NCBI RefSeq assembly: GCF_003386095.1
Contig: NZ_QREG01000006.1
Coordinates: 25,191 to 89,190 of the forward strand
Origin: Marinoscillum furvescens DSM 4134
GTDB lineage: Bacteria > Bacteroidota > Bacteroidia > Cytophagales > Cyclobacteriaceae
Direction of reading: 5' to 3'
Length of the DNA stretch: 64,000 nucleotides
This document shows, piece by piece, positions 54,288 through 62,980 of this stretch; the first letter of the stretch is position 1, and every line of letters starts with the position of its first letter. Under the pieces are notes generated by a model, which was not told where the DNA came from, made no database searches, and saw nothing but the letters and a program-made list of their open reading frames with translations. The translations under genes were made by a program, and so were the position numbers.

Positions 54288-55718
54288 ATGAATTCCCTTT
54301 CTAAAACACTAGCCTTACTAGCTATCCTAATACTTTCAAGCTGTGTCGACCCACAGTCTACCACCCGTGATGAGGGTAACGATCCTCAGGACAAAACTTA
54401 CGTGATAAAAAATGTGAACATCATCCCGATGACCAATGCAAATGATGTCATTGAAAACGCAAATGTCCTGATCAAAGACAATTTCATTTACTCGATTAAC
54501 GATAGCATACCAAGCAATGCACTCACTATAGATGGCACTGGAAAATGGCTCATTCCTGGACTGATAGACATGCATGTCCATACTAATGCTGATTTGAATT
54601 TCAGAGCAAACAAACCAACCCAGGGTGCCACTTTCTTTATGAATACACAACACGTCATGACTCCTCATGTCGCCAATGGCGTTACCACTATTTTTGAATT
54701 GAGTGCACGTGTGGAGCATTTTGGTCAAAGAAATGAGATTGCCAAAGGCGAGGTAGTGGGCCCGCGTATGGCACTTGCCAGATTGATCAATGGTGGTGAT
54801 GGTAGCGGGAGTGTCAATACCGAGGCTGACGCACGGCAAGCAGTAAGAAGTGCTAAAAATGAAGGCTATAATTTCATCAAGGTGTATTCGCATCTATCTA
54901 TTGAATCCTACCAGGCCGCGATTGATGAGGCACAAAAACATGGATTAAAAGTAGTCGGACATATCCCTGACGTTTTCAAAGGACAAACTGAAAATGCCTT
55001 TATCCTGCACTTTGGTCTGGTGGCTCACGCCGAAGAGCTTTCGAAACAAATCAGAAATCAACCGAAGACTGCGAAAGATGCTGAGAATTTTGCCAGAATG
55101 GCAAAAGAAAATGACACCTGGCTTATTCCTAACCTCATAGCAATCGTGAAAATTAGAGACCAGGTAAAATCACTGGACTCCATTCGCTCCATGGAAAGCT
55201 TGAAGTATGTTCACCCGCTACTTAGAGACAAATGGCTAAACTCTAATAACTACAACAAACACTCCAGTTCGGAATTTTTAGGCTATTTAGATAGCTTGAT
55301 CGCATTTCACCAGGAAATTGTCGTGGCCTTCAAAGAGGCAGGTGTGCCGATGGTGTCCGGTACGGATGCTGGAGTTTCGGGAGTTGTGACCGGATTTGCG
55401 CTTCACGACGAACTCCAATTACTGGCAGAAGCCGGATTAACCAACGAAGAAGTCCTCATATCCGCTACGCGACACCCTGCAGAGTGGTTAGGCATAGCCG
55501 AAATGGTGGGTACTGTAGAAGAAGGCAAGTTTGCAGACCTTGTTCTGCTGGATGCAAATCCTCTCGATGAGATAAGCAACACCAGAAGAATTAGCGGTGT
55601 ATTTGTAAACGGCACCTGGCTGGACAAGCAAAAAATTGACGCTTTGCTGAAGGATTTAGCAGATTGGAACACCGAAAATATCGATACTTATGAATGGCAA
55701 AAAAGGCGGATGTACTAA
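54288..55718 (+). CDS. Amidohydrolase-superfamily lipoprotein (imidazolonepropionase-like)
   Basis: Start at 54288 (MNSLSKTLALLAILILSSC) gives a lipobox SSC and 476 residues; the upstream ATG at 54240 is less signal-like. Metal-dependent amidohydrolase: the N-terminal beta-sandwich (YVIKNVNIIPMTNANDVIENANVLIKD), first metal motif LIDMHVHTNADL (HxH), carboxylated-Lys/Asp region FIKVYSHLSIESY, VVGHIPDVFK and the final Asp in MVSGTDAGVSGVV. C-terminal SATRHPAEWLGIAEMVGTVEEGKFADLVLLDANPL is typical. Bound to the outer or inner membrane; substrate probably a cyclic amide, peptide or lactone. Flanked by repeat arrays on both sides. Confidence 0.85.
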   Translation: MNSLSKTLALLAILILSSCVDPQSTTRDEGNDPQDKTYVIKNVNIIPMTNANDVIENANVLIKDNFIYSINDSIPSNALTIDGTGKWLIPGLIDMHVHTNADLNFRANKPTQGATFFMNTQHVMTPHVANGVTTIFELSARVEHFGQRNEIAKGEVVGPRMALARLINGGDGSGSVNTEADARQAVRSAKNEGYNFIKVYSHLSIESYQAAIDEAQKHGLKVVGHIPDVFKGQTENAFILHFGLVAHAEELSKQIRNQPKTAKDAENFARMAKENDTWLIPNLIAIVKIRDQVKSLDSIRSMESLKYVHPLLRDKWLNSNNYNKHSSSEFLGYLDSLIAFHQEIVVAFKEAGVPMVSGTDAGVSGVVTGFALHDELQLLAEAGLTNEEVLISATRHPAEWLGIAEMVGTVEEGKFADLVLLDANPLDEISNTRRISGVFVNGTWLDKQKIDALLKDLADWNTENIDTYEWQKRRMY

Positions 55719-56119
55719 CCGGCAAGCCTCCTGGCTCTTCTAACCACCATTTGCCCACTGCAAGCGTGAGAAGGCTACATACAAGCGTCTTTTCTATGCC
55801 GCAAGCGTCCACAGTCTGTTAACTACCGCCAAATTGAAAACTCAGCCAGCAAATTGATTTTCACCTGCGTCCGATCGGTTTTTACAAGCATCAGAGAAGG
55901 ATTTATTGACGTTTCACGCCCATTTACAACCGAATTTTCAAATAGCTCAGGTGTCTTTCGCCCCTATACAATGGTGATACACGAGCCAAGGTGGTGTTGA
56001 AGATACTAGTGATGAGCGCAAGTCTAGAGTCTCCTGATCATGACCAGGCAGCGAAAACATTATTCGTATTAATATACGGATAGTTACGTATCTATACGTT
56101 TAATAACCACCCTACTTGT
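55719..56119. other. Intergenic region with decayed repeat array 3 and integrase-leader palindromes
   Basis: About 55757-55960 holds several eroded units (TGCAAGCGTGAGAAGG, TACAAGCGTCTTTTC, CGCAAGCGTCC, TTACAACCGAATTTTC). Near the integrase start, CGTATtaatATACG (56065-56078) and ACGTATctATACGT (56086-56099) are two palindromes that could be integrase binding sites. Confidence 0.6.
55757..55960 (+). repeat. Degenerate array 3 of the 20-21-bp family
   Basis: Five or so recognisable units amid unmatched sequence; the T(A/G)CA(A/G) openings and (G/A)TCT cores are kept, but the hairpins are lost. Confidence 0.6.
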
Positions 56120-57292
56120 TTGATTTTCGGTTGGTTTACCTGCATGAAGTCTACTACGAGCCAGCGACAGCTTACTTTGAAGCACCTGGTCATTAATAAT
56201 GAGCGGATGATCGGTATAAAATTTTACCCTGACAAAGTGATACAGGCCTTGATCAAAACGCTGGACAATCCCCGCTGGAGTAATGCATATGGTATGGTGG
56301 TGCTGGCCAATACTCCTGAGAACCTGAACGCTATTTTTGAGAAATTCAAAGGGGTGGCCTGGATCGACACGCGCCACTTTTTCATCAATAAACCAGTCAA
56401 TAAAGGTAATGAGCCTTTATCTGTGGACAGCTTTCGCCAACGTAAACCGAAAAATGGTGCAAGTTATGTGCCTGAAGATTTTTTAGAGAAGCTGGAGATC
56501 AGGAGGTATTCACTAAACACGGCCAGGGCTTATATTGGTCACTTTGAGCGATTTATGACTGAAGTAGTGAAGGGTAGAAACCTGATGTCTGTGGGGGAAC
56601 ACGAGATTAAGAGTTACCTCGCCCAGTTAGTCAGGCAAGGATTGTCAGAGTCTTATATAAAGCTTTCACTCAATGCTATTAAGTTTTACTATGAAGTAGT
56701 AAAAGAGATGCCCAATCGGTTTTACACCATACACCTGCCTAAAAAACCGGATAGCCTACCAAAGGTACTCGCTAAAGCTGACGTGCTGAAAATGATAGAC
56801 CGTACACACAATGTAAAGCATCGCTGTATCATCAGCCTGCTCTACTCTGCAGGTCTGAGGAGGCAAGAGTTACTAAACCTCGAGATTGGTGATATTGACA
56901 GCCACAGAATGACTGTAACCGTGAGACAGGGCAAAGGCCGCAAAGACAGAATAAGCCTACTCAGCACCCACTTACTCACGGATCCCAGGGTGTATTACCT
57001 GGCTCACAGGCCCAAAGTATATTTATTTGAGGGAAAAGAAGGTATGCCGTATTCCTCTTCTAGTGTCCGCAAGATCATACTTAAAGCAGCTAAGCTAGCA
57101 GGCATCAAACAGCATGTGACACCTCACATGCTTCGGCATAGTTTTGCTACTCATCTTCTAGAAGCAGGTACAGACCTGCGGTATGTACAACTCTTGCTGG
57201 GGCATACCAGCTCAAAAACGACTGAGATTTATACACATGTAGCTATTAAAGGTTTTGATCAAATCAAAAACCCATTAGATTTGGGCAGATAG
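56120..57292 (+). CDS. Tyrosine recombinase (XerC/D-like integrase)
   Basis: 390 residues (an internal ATG at 56144, MKSTTSQRQL, is a good alternative start). The N-terminal 110 residues are an extra domain; a SAM-like core-binding domain follows (about 125-210, YSLNTARAYIGHFERFM) and the catalytic domain (about 220-390). The catalytic residues are R in YSAGLRRQELLNLEIG, K in VRQGKGRKDR, HxxR in TPHMLRHSFATHLL, H in LLGHTSSKTTEIY and the nucleophile Y in EIYTHVAIKG. The end, KNPLDLGR, recalls integron integrases, but the IntI-specific insertion before the HxxR box is absent. It is next to the repeat arrays and could act on them (inference). Confidence 0.92.
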   Translation: MIFGWFTCMKSTTSQRQLTLKHLVINNERMIGIKFYPDKVIQALIKTLDNPRWSNAYGMVVLANTPENLNAIFEKFKGVAWIDTRHFFINKPVNKGNEPLSVDSFRQRKPKNGASYVPEDFLEKLEIRRYSLNTARAYIGHFERFMTEVVKGRNLMSVGEHEIKSYLAQLVRQGLSESYIKLSLNAIKFYYEVVKEMPNRFYTIHLPKKPDSLPKVLAKADVLKMIDRTHNVKHRCIISLLYSAGLRRQELLNLEIGDIDSHRMTVTVRQGKGRKDRISLLSTHLLTDPRVYYLAHRPKVYLFEGKEGMPYSSSSVRKIILKAAKLAGIKQHVTPHMLRHSFATHLLEAGTDLRYVQLLLGHTSSKTTEIYTHVAIKGFDQIKNPLDLGR

Positions 57293-57329
57293 AATAGGTT
57301 ATAGTGCACTAAGTGTGCTAGACACCTTT

Positions 57330-57340
57330 GTTAGGGTTAA
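57330..57340. repeat. GTTAGGGTTAA flank, left copy
   Basis: TTAGGGTTA immediately before the lipoprotein gene; its reverse complement TAACCCTAA lies at 58270-58278, overlapping the stop codon. The pair flanks the AT-rich gene as inverted repeats. Confidence 0.5.
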
Positions 57341-57342
57341 TT

Positions 57343-58272
57343 ATGCTGTTGAAAAAACTAGTCTTTCTATCATGTTTCCTAGTTACTCTATTAACTGGAT
57401 GTGATTCTGAACAACAGAATATGCGGTTTAGCAATTTTAAAGTCAAATTTGAACTTTGGCCTTCTTTTGCAACTCCGTCAATATATACGATTGACTTAGA
57501 CTCGAGTGAAATTACATTGAGTTTATCTGAATTGCGGAGAAATATTGATTATAATCCTAATCCTCAGGACACATCTGATTATGATATCATACATCAAAAC
57601 GAACTTTTACTGGACGATCGAATGAAGGAGTATTTGGAATCAAATAATCTATACATTAGACATATTGAAACTGTAACAATTCCCTCAGAACACACCCCTT
57701 CTTTCTTTGGCAATTTTAACTTTCGTGAACGTGACAGCATTCCAGACGACCCAATACCTCAAGTCGATGGAATTGAGGTCTATATAAAGTATGACGAAAC
57801 TAAATTCACTGGAACATTCAAACTCAATGACTACAAATTTGGGAATGATAAAGAGTTAATGAGATCAATCATTGACTTTGGCATTAATCAATTTCAAAAG
57901 CCAGATGTCATTATGTACTTTGAAGATCTTGCAACCTACTTCAAGTTGGGATTACAATACAGAATTGAAATTGAAAAACCAATCGAGTACAAATTCTATG
58001 GAATGGTCTATCATGAGGATAGGCAAGAAGTTGAAAGTTTCCTCGCCGGCTTAAATAGGGGAACTCCAATAGTATTCAATATCAATCGCTATAATGGAGC
58101 CAGAATATTTGCAACATTATGCGAAAGGTATTTGGAAGCCAACAAATCACTTGATGTTTATTGGCTTTTAGACGACAGGACTTTAGATCAAGTACGAGCT
58201 TATAATAAGAAACTCTTGGATGAGTCACGAATTTTTCCAGACCGAAATGCAATGTTGAAGTCTTTAAAATAA
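57343..58272 (+). CDS. AT-rich hypothetical lipoprotein
   Basis: 309 residues from the start MLLKKLVFLSCFLVTLLTGC (lipobox LTGC; an ATG five codons upstream is less likely). The gene is visibly more AT-rich than its neighbours and uses many AAT/ATT/TTA codons, a sign of recent transfer. The mature protein is acidic and soluble-looking, with an N-terminal beta part (FKVKFELWPSFATPSIYTI) and a C-terminal alpha/beta part (VFNINRYNGARIFATLCERYL). No known family recognised. It sits directly downstream of the integrase gene and upstream of an antisense group II intron remnant, so it may be cargo of the integrase. Confidence 0.7.
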   Translation: MLLKKLVFLSCFLVTLLTGCDSEQQNMRFSNFKVKFELWPSFATPSIYTIDLDSSEITLSLSELRRNIDYNPNPQDTSDYDIIHQNELLLDDRMKEYLESNNLYIRHIETVTIPSEHTPSFFGNFNFRERDSIPDDPIPQVDGIEVYIKYDETKFTGTFKLNDYKFGNDKELMRSIIDFGINQFQKPDVIMYFEDLATYFKLGLQYRIEIEKPIEYKFYGMVYHEDRQEVESFLAGLNRGTPIVFNINRYNGARIFATLCERYLEANKSLDVYWLLDDRTLDQVRAYNKKLLDESRIFPDRNAMLKSLK

Positions 58273-58278
58273 CCCTAA
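58270..58278. repeat. TAACCCTAA flank, right copy
   Basis: Inverted partner of the 57331-57339 copy; it directly abuts the 3' end of the group II intron remnant and includes the stop codon of the lipoprotein gene. Confidence 0.5.
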
Positions 58279-58795
58279 TCGAGTAGACGGCCCCACCAGT
58301 CATAACTGATGGGGTGCGCCTCTGGAGCGCCAGCCCGGTCACACCACCGTACGTACGGCCGGGGTGGAACGATAGCGCCTACCTGCCGGCAAAGGCAGGT
58401 ATACGGCGGACTAGGCGTCCCCGTTCACTGAATCTCAGGAATCGTATTACGGTAATAGGAAAGCATCGATTCGTACCCTCGCCTTCTGAGTCTGGACAAT
58501 GTAATAGTCGTCCTCAGTATGGGGCTTTGGGCTACCGCCCGGGGGCACCTAGCCTGCCTCCCATCCTAGTTCTGCTATAAGCATACGCTCTGTCTCTGTC
58601 CATCCCTAACCGGATCAGGTTCTTTCGCTTACGTACTGGTTTCTTCCAGGCTACGCGCCCCGGTCATACCAGATGCAATACCTCAGTCGGTTCCTTAACC
58701 ACTCGTCAGGTGCTTTGAGCTTGGTGCTAATATTCGCTAAACGAAAGTTATTCACCCAGCCCTTCCATACAGCTGACAACTTCTGGAATCGGTCT
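58279..58795 (-). mobile_element. Decayed group II intron (3' part)
   Basis: On the minus strand, after the maturase remnant come the 3' ribozyme parts: a long domain-V-like stem containing GTACGTACGGTGGTGTGA and the palindrome CCGTACGTACGG, with domain VI and the 3' end CTACTCGAT at 58286-58278, characteristic of bacterial group II introns. The 5' half of the intron (domain I and most of the reverse transcriptase) is missing. It lies antisense to the lipoprotein gene, directly after its stop codon. Confidence 0.75.
58425..58795 (-). pseudogene. C-terminal fragment of group II intron reverse transcriptase/maturase, frameshifted
   Basis: Three pieces in different frames match the conserved end of intron-encoded proteins: DRFQKLSAVWKGWVNNFRL and WLRNRLRYCIWYD (frame 1, then a stop), KRKNLIRLGMDRDRAYAYSR (frame 2) and VAQSPILRTTITLSRLRRRG plus YESMLSYYRNTIPEIQ ending in TGA at 58427-58425 (frame 3). 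The region corresponds to the maturase X domain and the beginning of the DNA-binding domain. The N-terminal reverse transcriptase core is absent, so this is a dead fragment. Confidence 0.85.
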
Positions 58796-58799
58796 CGTG

Positions 58800-58970
58800 A
58801 TGGGATATAGAAAAATGGCCTGTACCTGGATCAATGCAATTCATGGTAAACCCAATCCAGCTTCAGACCCTTGCGCGGGTATCGGACCACAAATGCCTCC
58901 ACTTCCTCCCATGCCTACTCAGGAAGAGCTCGAGCAAATGATGAACAGCATGGGACTTCCTCCACAGTAA
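58800..58970 (+). CDS. 56-residue proline/methionine-rich ORF, possibly a truncated gene
   Basis: Starts ATGGGATATAG and ends TAA, encoding MGYRKMACTW then a C-terminus rich in Pro and Met (QMPPLPPMPTQEELEQMMNS). Its start coincides with the end of the intron-derived sequence, so it could be the 3' remainder of a gene interrupted by the intron, or a small complete gene. A 13-bp perfect hairpin follows, which supports transcription in this direction. No family recognised. Confidence 0.45.
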   Translation: MGYRKMACTWINAIHGKPNPASDPCAGIGPQMPPLPPMPTQEELEQMMNSMGLPPQ

Positions 58971-58987
58971 TTTTCAACGATAAAACC

Positions 58988-59024
58988 TCAATAGGTAGCA
59001 ATTCCTGGAAGTGCTACCTATTGA
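58988..59024 (+). terminator. Hairpin after the 56-residue ORF
   Basis: TCAATAGGTAGCA (58988-59000) pairs perfectly with TGCTACCTATTGA (59012-59024); only a short T-run follows. Confidence 0.65.
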
Positions 59025-59247
59025 TCATTTGCTTAAAACCTGCTACCCCACCCCCACGGGACAATACCCCTCAAGCCTGCACCAAGTGGTTTTAGCTCGC
59101 ACTAACGGTTTCAATTACTTGAATTAACCATCTCCCACACATTTATTCTTAAAACCAGAAACATATATCAGTAACCGCTCGTAATATATTCTTAAAAATA
59201 GAAAGTAATAGCTTTTACTTTAGCATCACACTAAAAACGATGAGCTC

Positions 59248-59574
59248 ATGAAAGGATATCTAGGAGAATTTGAAGAGTTGGTACTACTCACCATCGCCAA
59301 TCTGGCCGATGAGGCCTATGGAGTAGCCATACTCAACGACATCAGCGAACGTGCCAACCGCAAACTGAGCATCGGCGCACTGCACTCCACCCTCACGCGC
59401 CTGGAAGAAAAAGGCTACATCACCTCCTCCATGGGCACGCCCACGAAAGAGCGTGGTGGCCGCCGCAAGCGCTATTTCCAACTCACCGATAGCGCCATCA
59501 CCGAACTCCAGAATATGAAACAGCTCCGCGATGAGCTGTGGTCCAATGCCAAAATCAACCTTTCGCTAAGATGA
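59248..59574 (+). CDS. PadR-family transcriptional regulator
   Basis: 108 residues, single winged-helix domain. The recognition region is GVAILNDISERANRKLSIGA with LHSTLTRLEEKGYITSS and the wing TKERGGRRKRYFQLTDSAITEL. PadR regulators of this size repress neighbouring transport genes in response to ligands. It is translationally coupled to the permease gene that follows (ATGA overlap at 59571-59574) and probably controls that unit and itself. Confidence 0.93.
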   Translation: MKGYLGEFEELVLLTIANLADEAYGVAILNDISERANRKLSIGALHSTLTRLEEKGYITSSMGTPTKERGGRRKRYFQLTDSAITELQNMKQLRDELWSNAKINLSLR

Positions 59575-62180
59575 ATCAGCCAACTCCCCCACCCCTGGCC
59601 AGAAAGCTCCTCTATTGGAGGTCTGGCAACGCCAACATGGAAGACATTCTGGGCGATCTGGATGAACTTTATGCTCATCAGGTGCAGTCCAGTGGACGCG
59701 GCAAGGCCAATCGATGGTATTGGCGACAGGTGTTGTCCATTTGCTTTTCGTATGCTTTGCGCAAACGCAAAACTCAAACCCACTACTCCTCCTACTACAG
59801 TGAAAACTCCCTGGCCATGCTGAAAAACTACGCGATTATCGCTTTTCGCAATTTTTCCAACCAAAAACTCTTTACCCTGATCAATATCTTTGGTCTGGCA
59901 CTGGGCATGTGCGTCTGCCTACTGGCGGTCTCGATCTCTGTGGCGATCTACACCTCGGACGATCACCACGAGCACAAAGACCGCATCTATCAGCTCAATA
60001 CTACCCTGACCACCGATAGCCATACGAAGACCTTTGGCTCTACCTTTCGTGCGGCAGGTCCTTACCTAAAGGAGCAGTTTCCCATAATCGAGGAAGTCGT
60101 ACGGATCGAATCCGGTTTTAGACCTGCTATCCTCAAAAACGGCACAGAAATCCCATTTCGCGGCTATTTCGCTGACGAGACGTTTTTTAAGGTATTCAGC
60201 TTTAACCTGATCGCCGGTGATCCGAAAACCGCACTCCGAGAGCCTTATAGTCTGGTTCTTACTGAGGCTTCCGCCGAAAAACTGTTTAGCGATGAGGAGG
60301 CACTCGGTAAAATCGTAGAAACCACAACCGGGCGCTTTCAGGTCACGGCCATTATGGAAAATCCGAAGAACACCCACTTTTTCTTCGAAACACTCACCTC
60401 TTATGCTACTTATGAGGCGCTTGGTCACACACCCGCTACCGACTGGCTCACCTATCGTGACAATTACGTTTACACCCTTTTGCAGCCAGAGACCTCTCCA
60501 CAACAACTCTCCGATGCACTGCAACTCATCGCAAATGAAGCCACTACATTTCATCCAGACACAGAAATCGAGCTTTCGGCCATCCCCCTCACAGGCGTGG
60601 TGCCCCGCTGGAACATCAGCAATGCACTGGGCATCGGCTGGGACCAGCCATCTATGTTGTTTTTCCTATTCATAGGACTCCTCGTGCTCCTGCCCGCCAT
60701 CTTCAACTACACCAACCTATCCATAGCCAGAGCGCTGAAGCGGGCCAAAGAAATAGGCATTCGTAAGGTAGTAGGTGCGGAAAAAGGGCAGATCAAAGCA
60801 CAATTTATGGTGGAAACGGTGCTCCTGACGCTGCTGGCATTAGTTCTGTCACTGGCCTTGCTTGGGTTTATCAAAGCAGAATTTCTAAAAATGGTCATCG
60901 GAGCCCAGGTATTGGACATTAGCCTAAACTTCGAGCAAGTCACAGCCTTTTTGCTCTTTGCGCTGACTGTGGGGATACTGGCAGGCCTCTTCCCAGCACA
61001 ATATTTCGCACGCCTTAACCCCGTGCAAACCATCAAAGGCAGCATGAAATCAGGCAAAAACCAGGTGAATGGAATCAAAAAAGGACTTTTCATCTTCCAG
61101 TTCTTCATCTCACTGGTCTTCATCATCGGGGTGGCGGTGATTGCCCGGCAGTACAGTTATGTCTTGAATGAAAACCATGGATTTACCTCCGAAAACGTGC
61201 TAGTGGTGCCCTTCAATGGGATCAACAAACAACTCGCCATCAACGAATTTTCCAGCCATCCGGATATTGCTTCCGTTACTACCACGTCCAGTTTGCCAGG
61301 CATTATGATCGGTGAGGAAACACAGGCCACCGCCAACGAGCTCGACACCCTGACGGTACGGCAGGTATTTGTGGGTGAATCCTATTTCGATCAAATGAAT
61401 ATGCAGACCGTCTGGGGTACTTCTCAGCTGGCAGCAGCCAACCAAACCGTAGAAGAAGTGGTAGTCAACGAACAATACCTTCGATCCATTGCAGTGTTCA
61501 ACACTCCGGGTGATTCCCTCAACCTCACACTTGCCGATGGGACACGTTGCCAGGTGGTGGGTATTCTCAAAGACTTTTATATGGAGCCACTCAATGAAAA
61601 CATCCGGCCGATTCTCTTTCGCAGGTCGTTGGAAAACAGTCACTATGCGCTACTGTCTGTTAGCTCCTCCAATATCACCCAGACACTGGACGAGCTGGAT
61701 GAACGCTGGTCGGGCATAGACCAAAACGTACGGTTTAGCCCTACATTTCTGGACGATGAAATCGAAAAAGCCTATTACTTTCTGTCCGTACAAATCAAAA
61801 TATTCAGTTTCCTCAGCCTGCTGGCCGTAACTATTTCGTGTTTAGGTCTGCTGGGCATGGTCAGTTTCACTACCGAAAACCGAACCAAAGAAATCGCACT
61901 GCGCAAAATCATGGGAGCCACAGACCGCAGCCTCTATGTGTTGCTCACCCGTGAGTTTGCTCGACTCATTGCCATCTCAGCAGCTCTGGCTGTACCTTTT
62001 GCTTATTTCTTTTATGACAAGCTCTTCCTCTACATGCTACTGCCCAATGGCAAAGGTGTAGGACTGCTGGAGGTGCTGATCAGCATCGGATTTTTGTTTG
62101 GTGTAGGCTTTGCCTCTATCTACTGGCAAACCTCTCGGGTCACGCGAGCCAATCCGGCCACTAGCTTAAGGTATGAGTAG
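59571..62180 (+). CDS. FtsX/MacB-type ABC transporter permease with PadR-linked N-terminal extension
   Basis: The start at 59571 (MNQPTPPPLARKLLYWRSG) overlaps the PadR stop; 869 residues. The first 85 residues are the 'permease prefix' seen in PadR-linked permeases (LARKLLYWRSGNANMEDILGDLDELYAHQV). Two MacB-periplasmic/FtsX units follow, each with one membrane helix before the periplasmic core (LFTLINIFGLALGMCVCLLA) and three after it (MLFFLFIGLLVLLPAIFNYT; RAKEIGIRKVVGAEKGQIKAQF; second unit LSLLAVTISCLGLLGMVSFT and RTKEIALRKIMGATDRSLYV). No ATPase gene is adjacent. In Cytophagales such proteins form a large expanded family, probably in envelope export or stress. Confidence 0.92.
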   Translation: MNQPTPPPLARKLLYWRSGNANMEDILGDLDELYAHQVQSSGRGKANRWYWRQVLSICFSYALRKRKTQTHYSSYYSENSLAMLKNYAIIAFRNFSNQKLFTLINIFGLALGMCVCLLAVSISVAIYTSDDHHEHKDRIYQLNTTLTTDSHTKTFGSTFRAAGPYLKEQFPIIEEVVRIESGFRPAILKNGTEIPFRGYFADETFFKVFSFNLIAGDPKTALREPYSLVLTEASAEKLFSDEEALGKIVETTTGRFQVTAIMENPKNTHFFFETLTSYATYEALGHTPATDWLTYRDNYVYTLLQPETSPQQLSDALQLIANEATTFHPDTEIELSAIPLTGVVPRWNISNALGIGWDQPSMLFFLFIGLLVLLPAIFNYTNLSIARALKRAKEIGIRKVVGAEKGQIKAQFMVETVLLTLLALVLSLALLGFIKAEFLKMVIGAQVLDISLNFEQVTAFLLFALTVGILAGLFPAQYFARLNPVQTIKGSMKSGKNQVNGIKKGLFIFQFFISLVFIIGVAVIARQYSYVLNENHGFTSENVLVVPFNGINKQLAINEFSSHPDIASVTTTSSLPGIMIGEETQATANELDTLTVRQVFVGESYFDQMNMQTVWGTSQLAAANQTVEEVVVNEQYLRSIAVFNTPGDSLNLTLADGTRCQVVGILKDFYMEPLNENIRPILFRRSLENSHYALLSVSSSNITQTLDELDERWSGIDQNVRFSPTFLDDEIEKAYYFLSVQIKIFSFLSLLAVTISCLGLLGMVSFTTENRTKEIALRKIMGATDRSLYVLLTREFARLIAISAALAVPFAYFFYDKLFLYMLLPNGKGVGLLEVLISIGFLFGVGFASIYWQTSRVTRANPATSLRYE

Positions 62181-62288
62181 CTTTATCACATGAGTCAATA
62201 CTACGTCAGGGTGGAGTTCAATCTACCAGGTGTTAGCAGTCATGATTCTCCTAAAAATACTTTCCGCTATTTGCTGAGAATACTAAAA

Positions 62289-62309
62289 GGCCCCGGCAAT
62301 GCCGGGGCC
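62289..62309. terminator. GC-rich hairpin downstream of the permease gene
   Basis: GGCCCCGGC (62289-62297) with GCCGGGGCC (62301-62309), loop AAT. No T-run; perhaps a transcript end stabiliser. Confidence 0.5.
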
Positions 62310-62841
62310 TCAGCGCCCCCTAAGAACCACCAAAGGGGGACTACCTAACCAACCAGTGGTTCTTCAATATTTTTATCAAGAAGGCCGTAGGCCCATTTGC
62401 AAGTAGCTCGTACGTTAGCAGCTTCAATTCCTATAAAAAATCCCTGGATTAGCAGACAAAACTCAGAAAGCAACTCAGCTAAATATGGTTTAATGGTGAT
62501 GACAACTTTGAAGTGAAAAAATGCATCGCTTCATTGATTCATCCATGAATGCAGGTGCAATAAAAGTGAAAATTCGAAACATAACAATCGTCTAATTCAC
62601 GTAAAATACAACGAATCGTTAAACTAGTAAATTATCCTCATGAACCATCGAAATAAACCGATAAAAAAGCCCGGCTACATTGCCCGACGTTGTCCCACCA
62701 AAATCATGTAGAAGCCTTCCTGCTCTTTAGTATCTACATTATTATTTTATCATTATACACAACCACAGCCATCACTATTTTAGCATTTATTCATTTTATC
62801 CTTTGTTTTCTATTAATATTGGAATTATATTGGTTGACCAG

Positions 62842-62876
62842 TTGGTAGATCACCAGTAATTGATCTTCCAATTTTT
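62842..62876 (+). terminator. Terminator or attenuator in the alginate-lyase leader
   Basis: TTGGTAGATCA (62842-62852) pairs with TGATCTTCCAA (62861-62871), one T-T mismatch, followed by TTTTT. It lies about 105 bases before the PL7 start, and no gene ends close upstream. Confidence 0.5.
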
Positions 62877-62980
62877 GTATAGAGCGGATTGTCTTGAGCC
62901 CATTACAGGCGACATGCTACAACAGGTATGTCTGCTTAATAATGCGCATAACGTAGTAATCAATTAACCAATGTAATACT

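Larger units (their letters stand above)
62181..62980. other. 800-base intergenic region upstream of the alginate lyase
   Basis: No convincing gene. It contains a GGCCCCGGC-AAT-GCCGGGGCC hairpin (62289-62309) and a terminator-like hairpin with T-run (62842-62876). A 53-codon ORF at 62190 crosses the first hairpin and is not supported. Confidence 0.55.

Noticed and set aside
56120..58795. Classical integron (IntI with attC cassettes)
   Set aside because: The recombinase lacks the IntI-specific insertion before the HxxR box, and the flanks do not fit the RYYYAAC/GTTRRRY core; the final NPLD similarity alone is weak.
62190..62351. 53-codon ORF after the permease gene
   Set aside because: It spans a strong GC hairpin and has no family or signal support.
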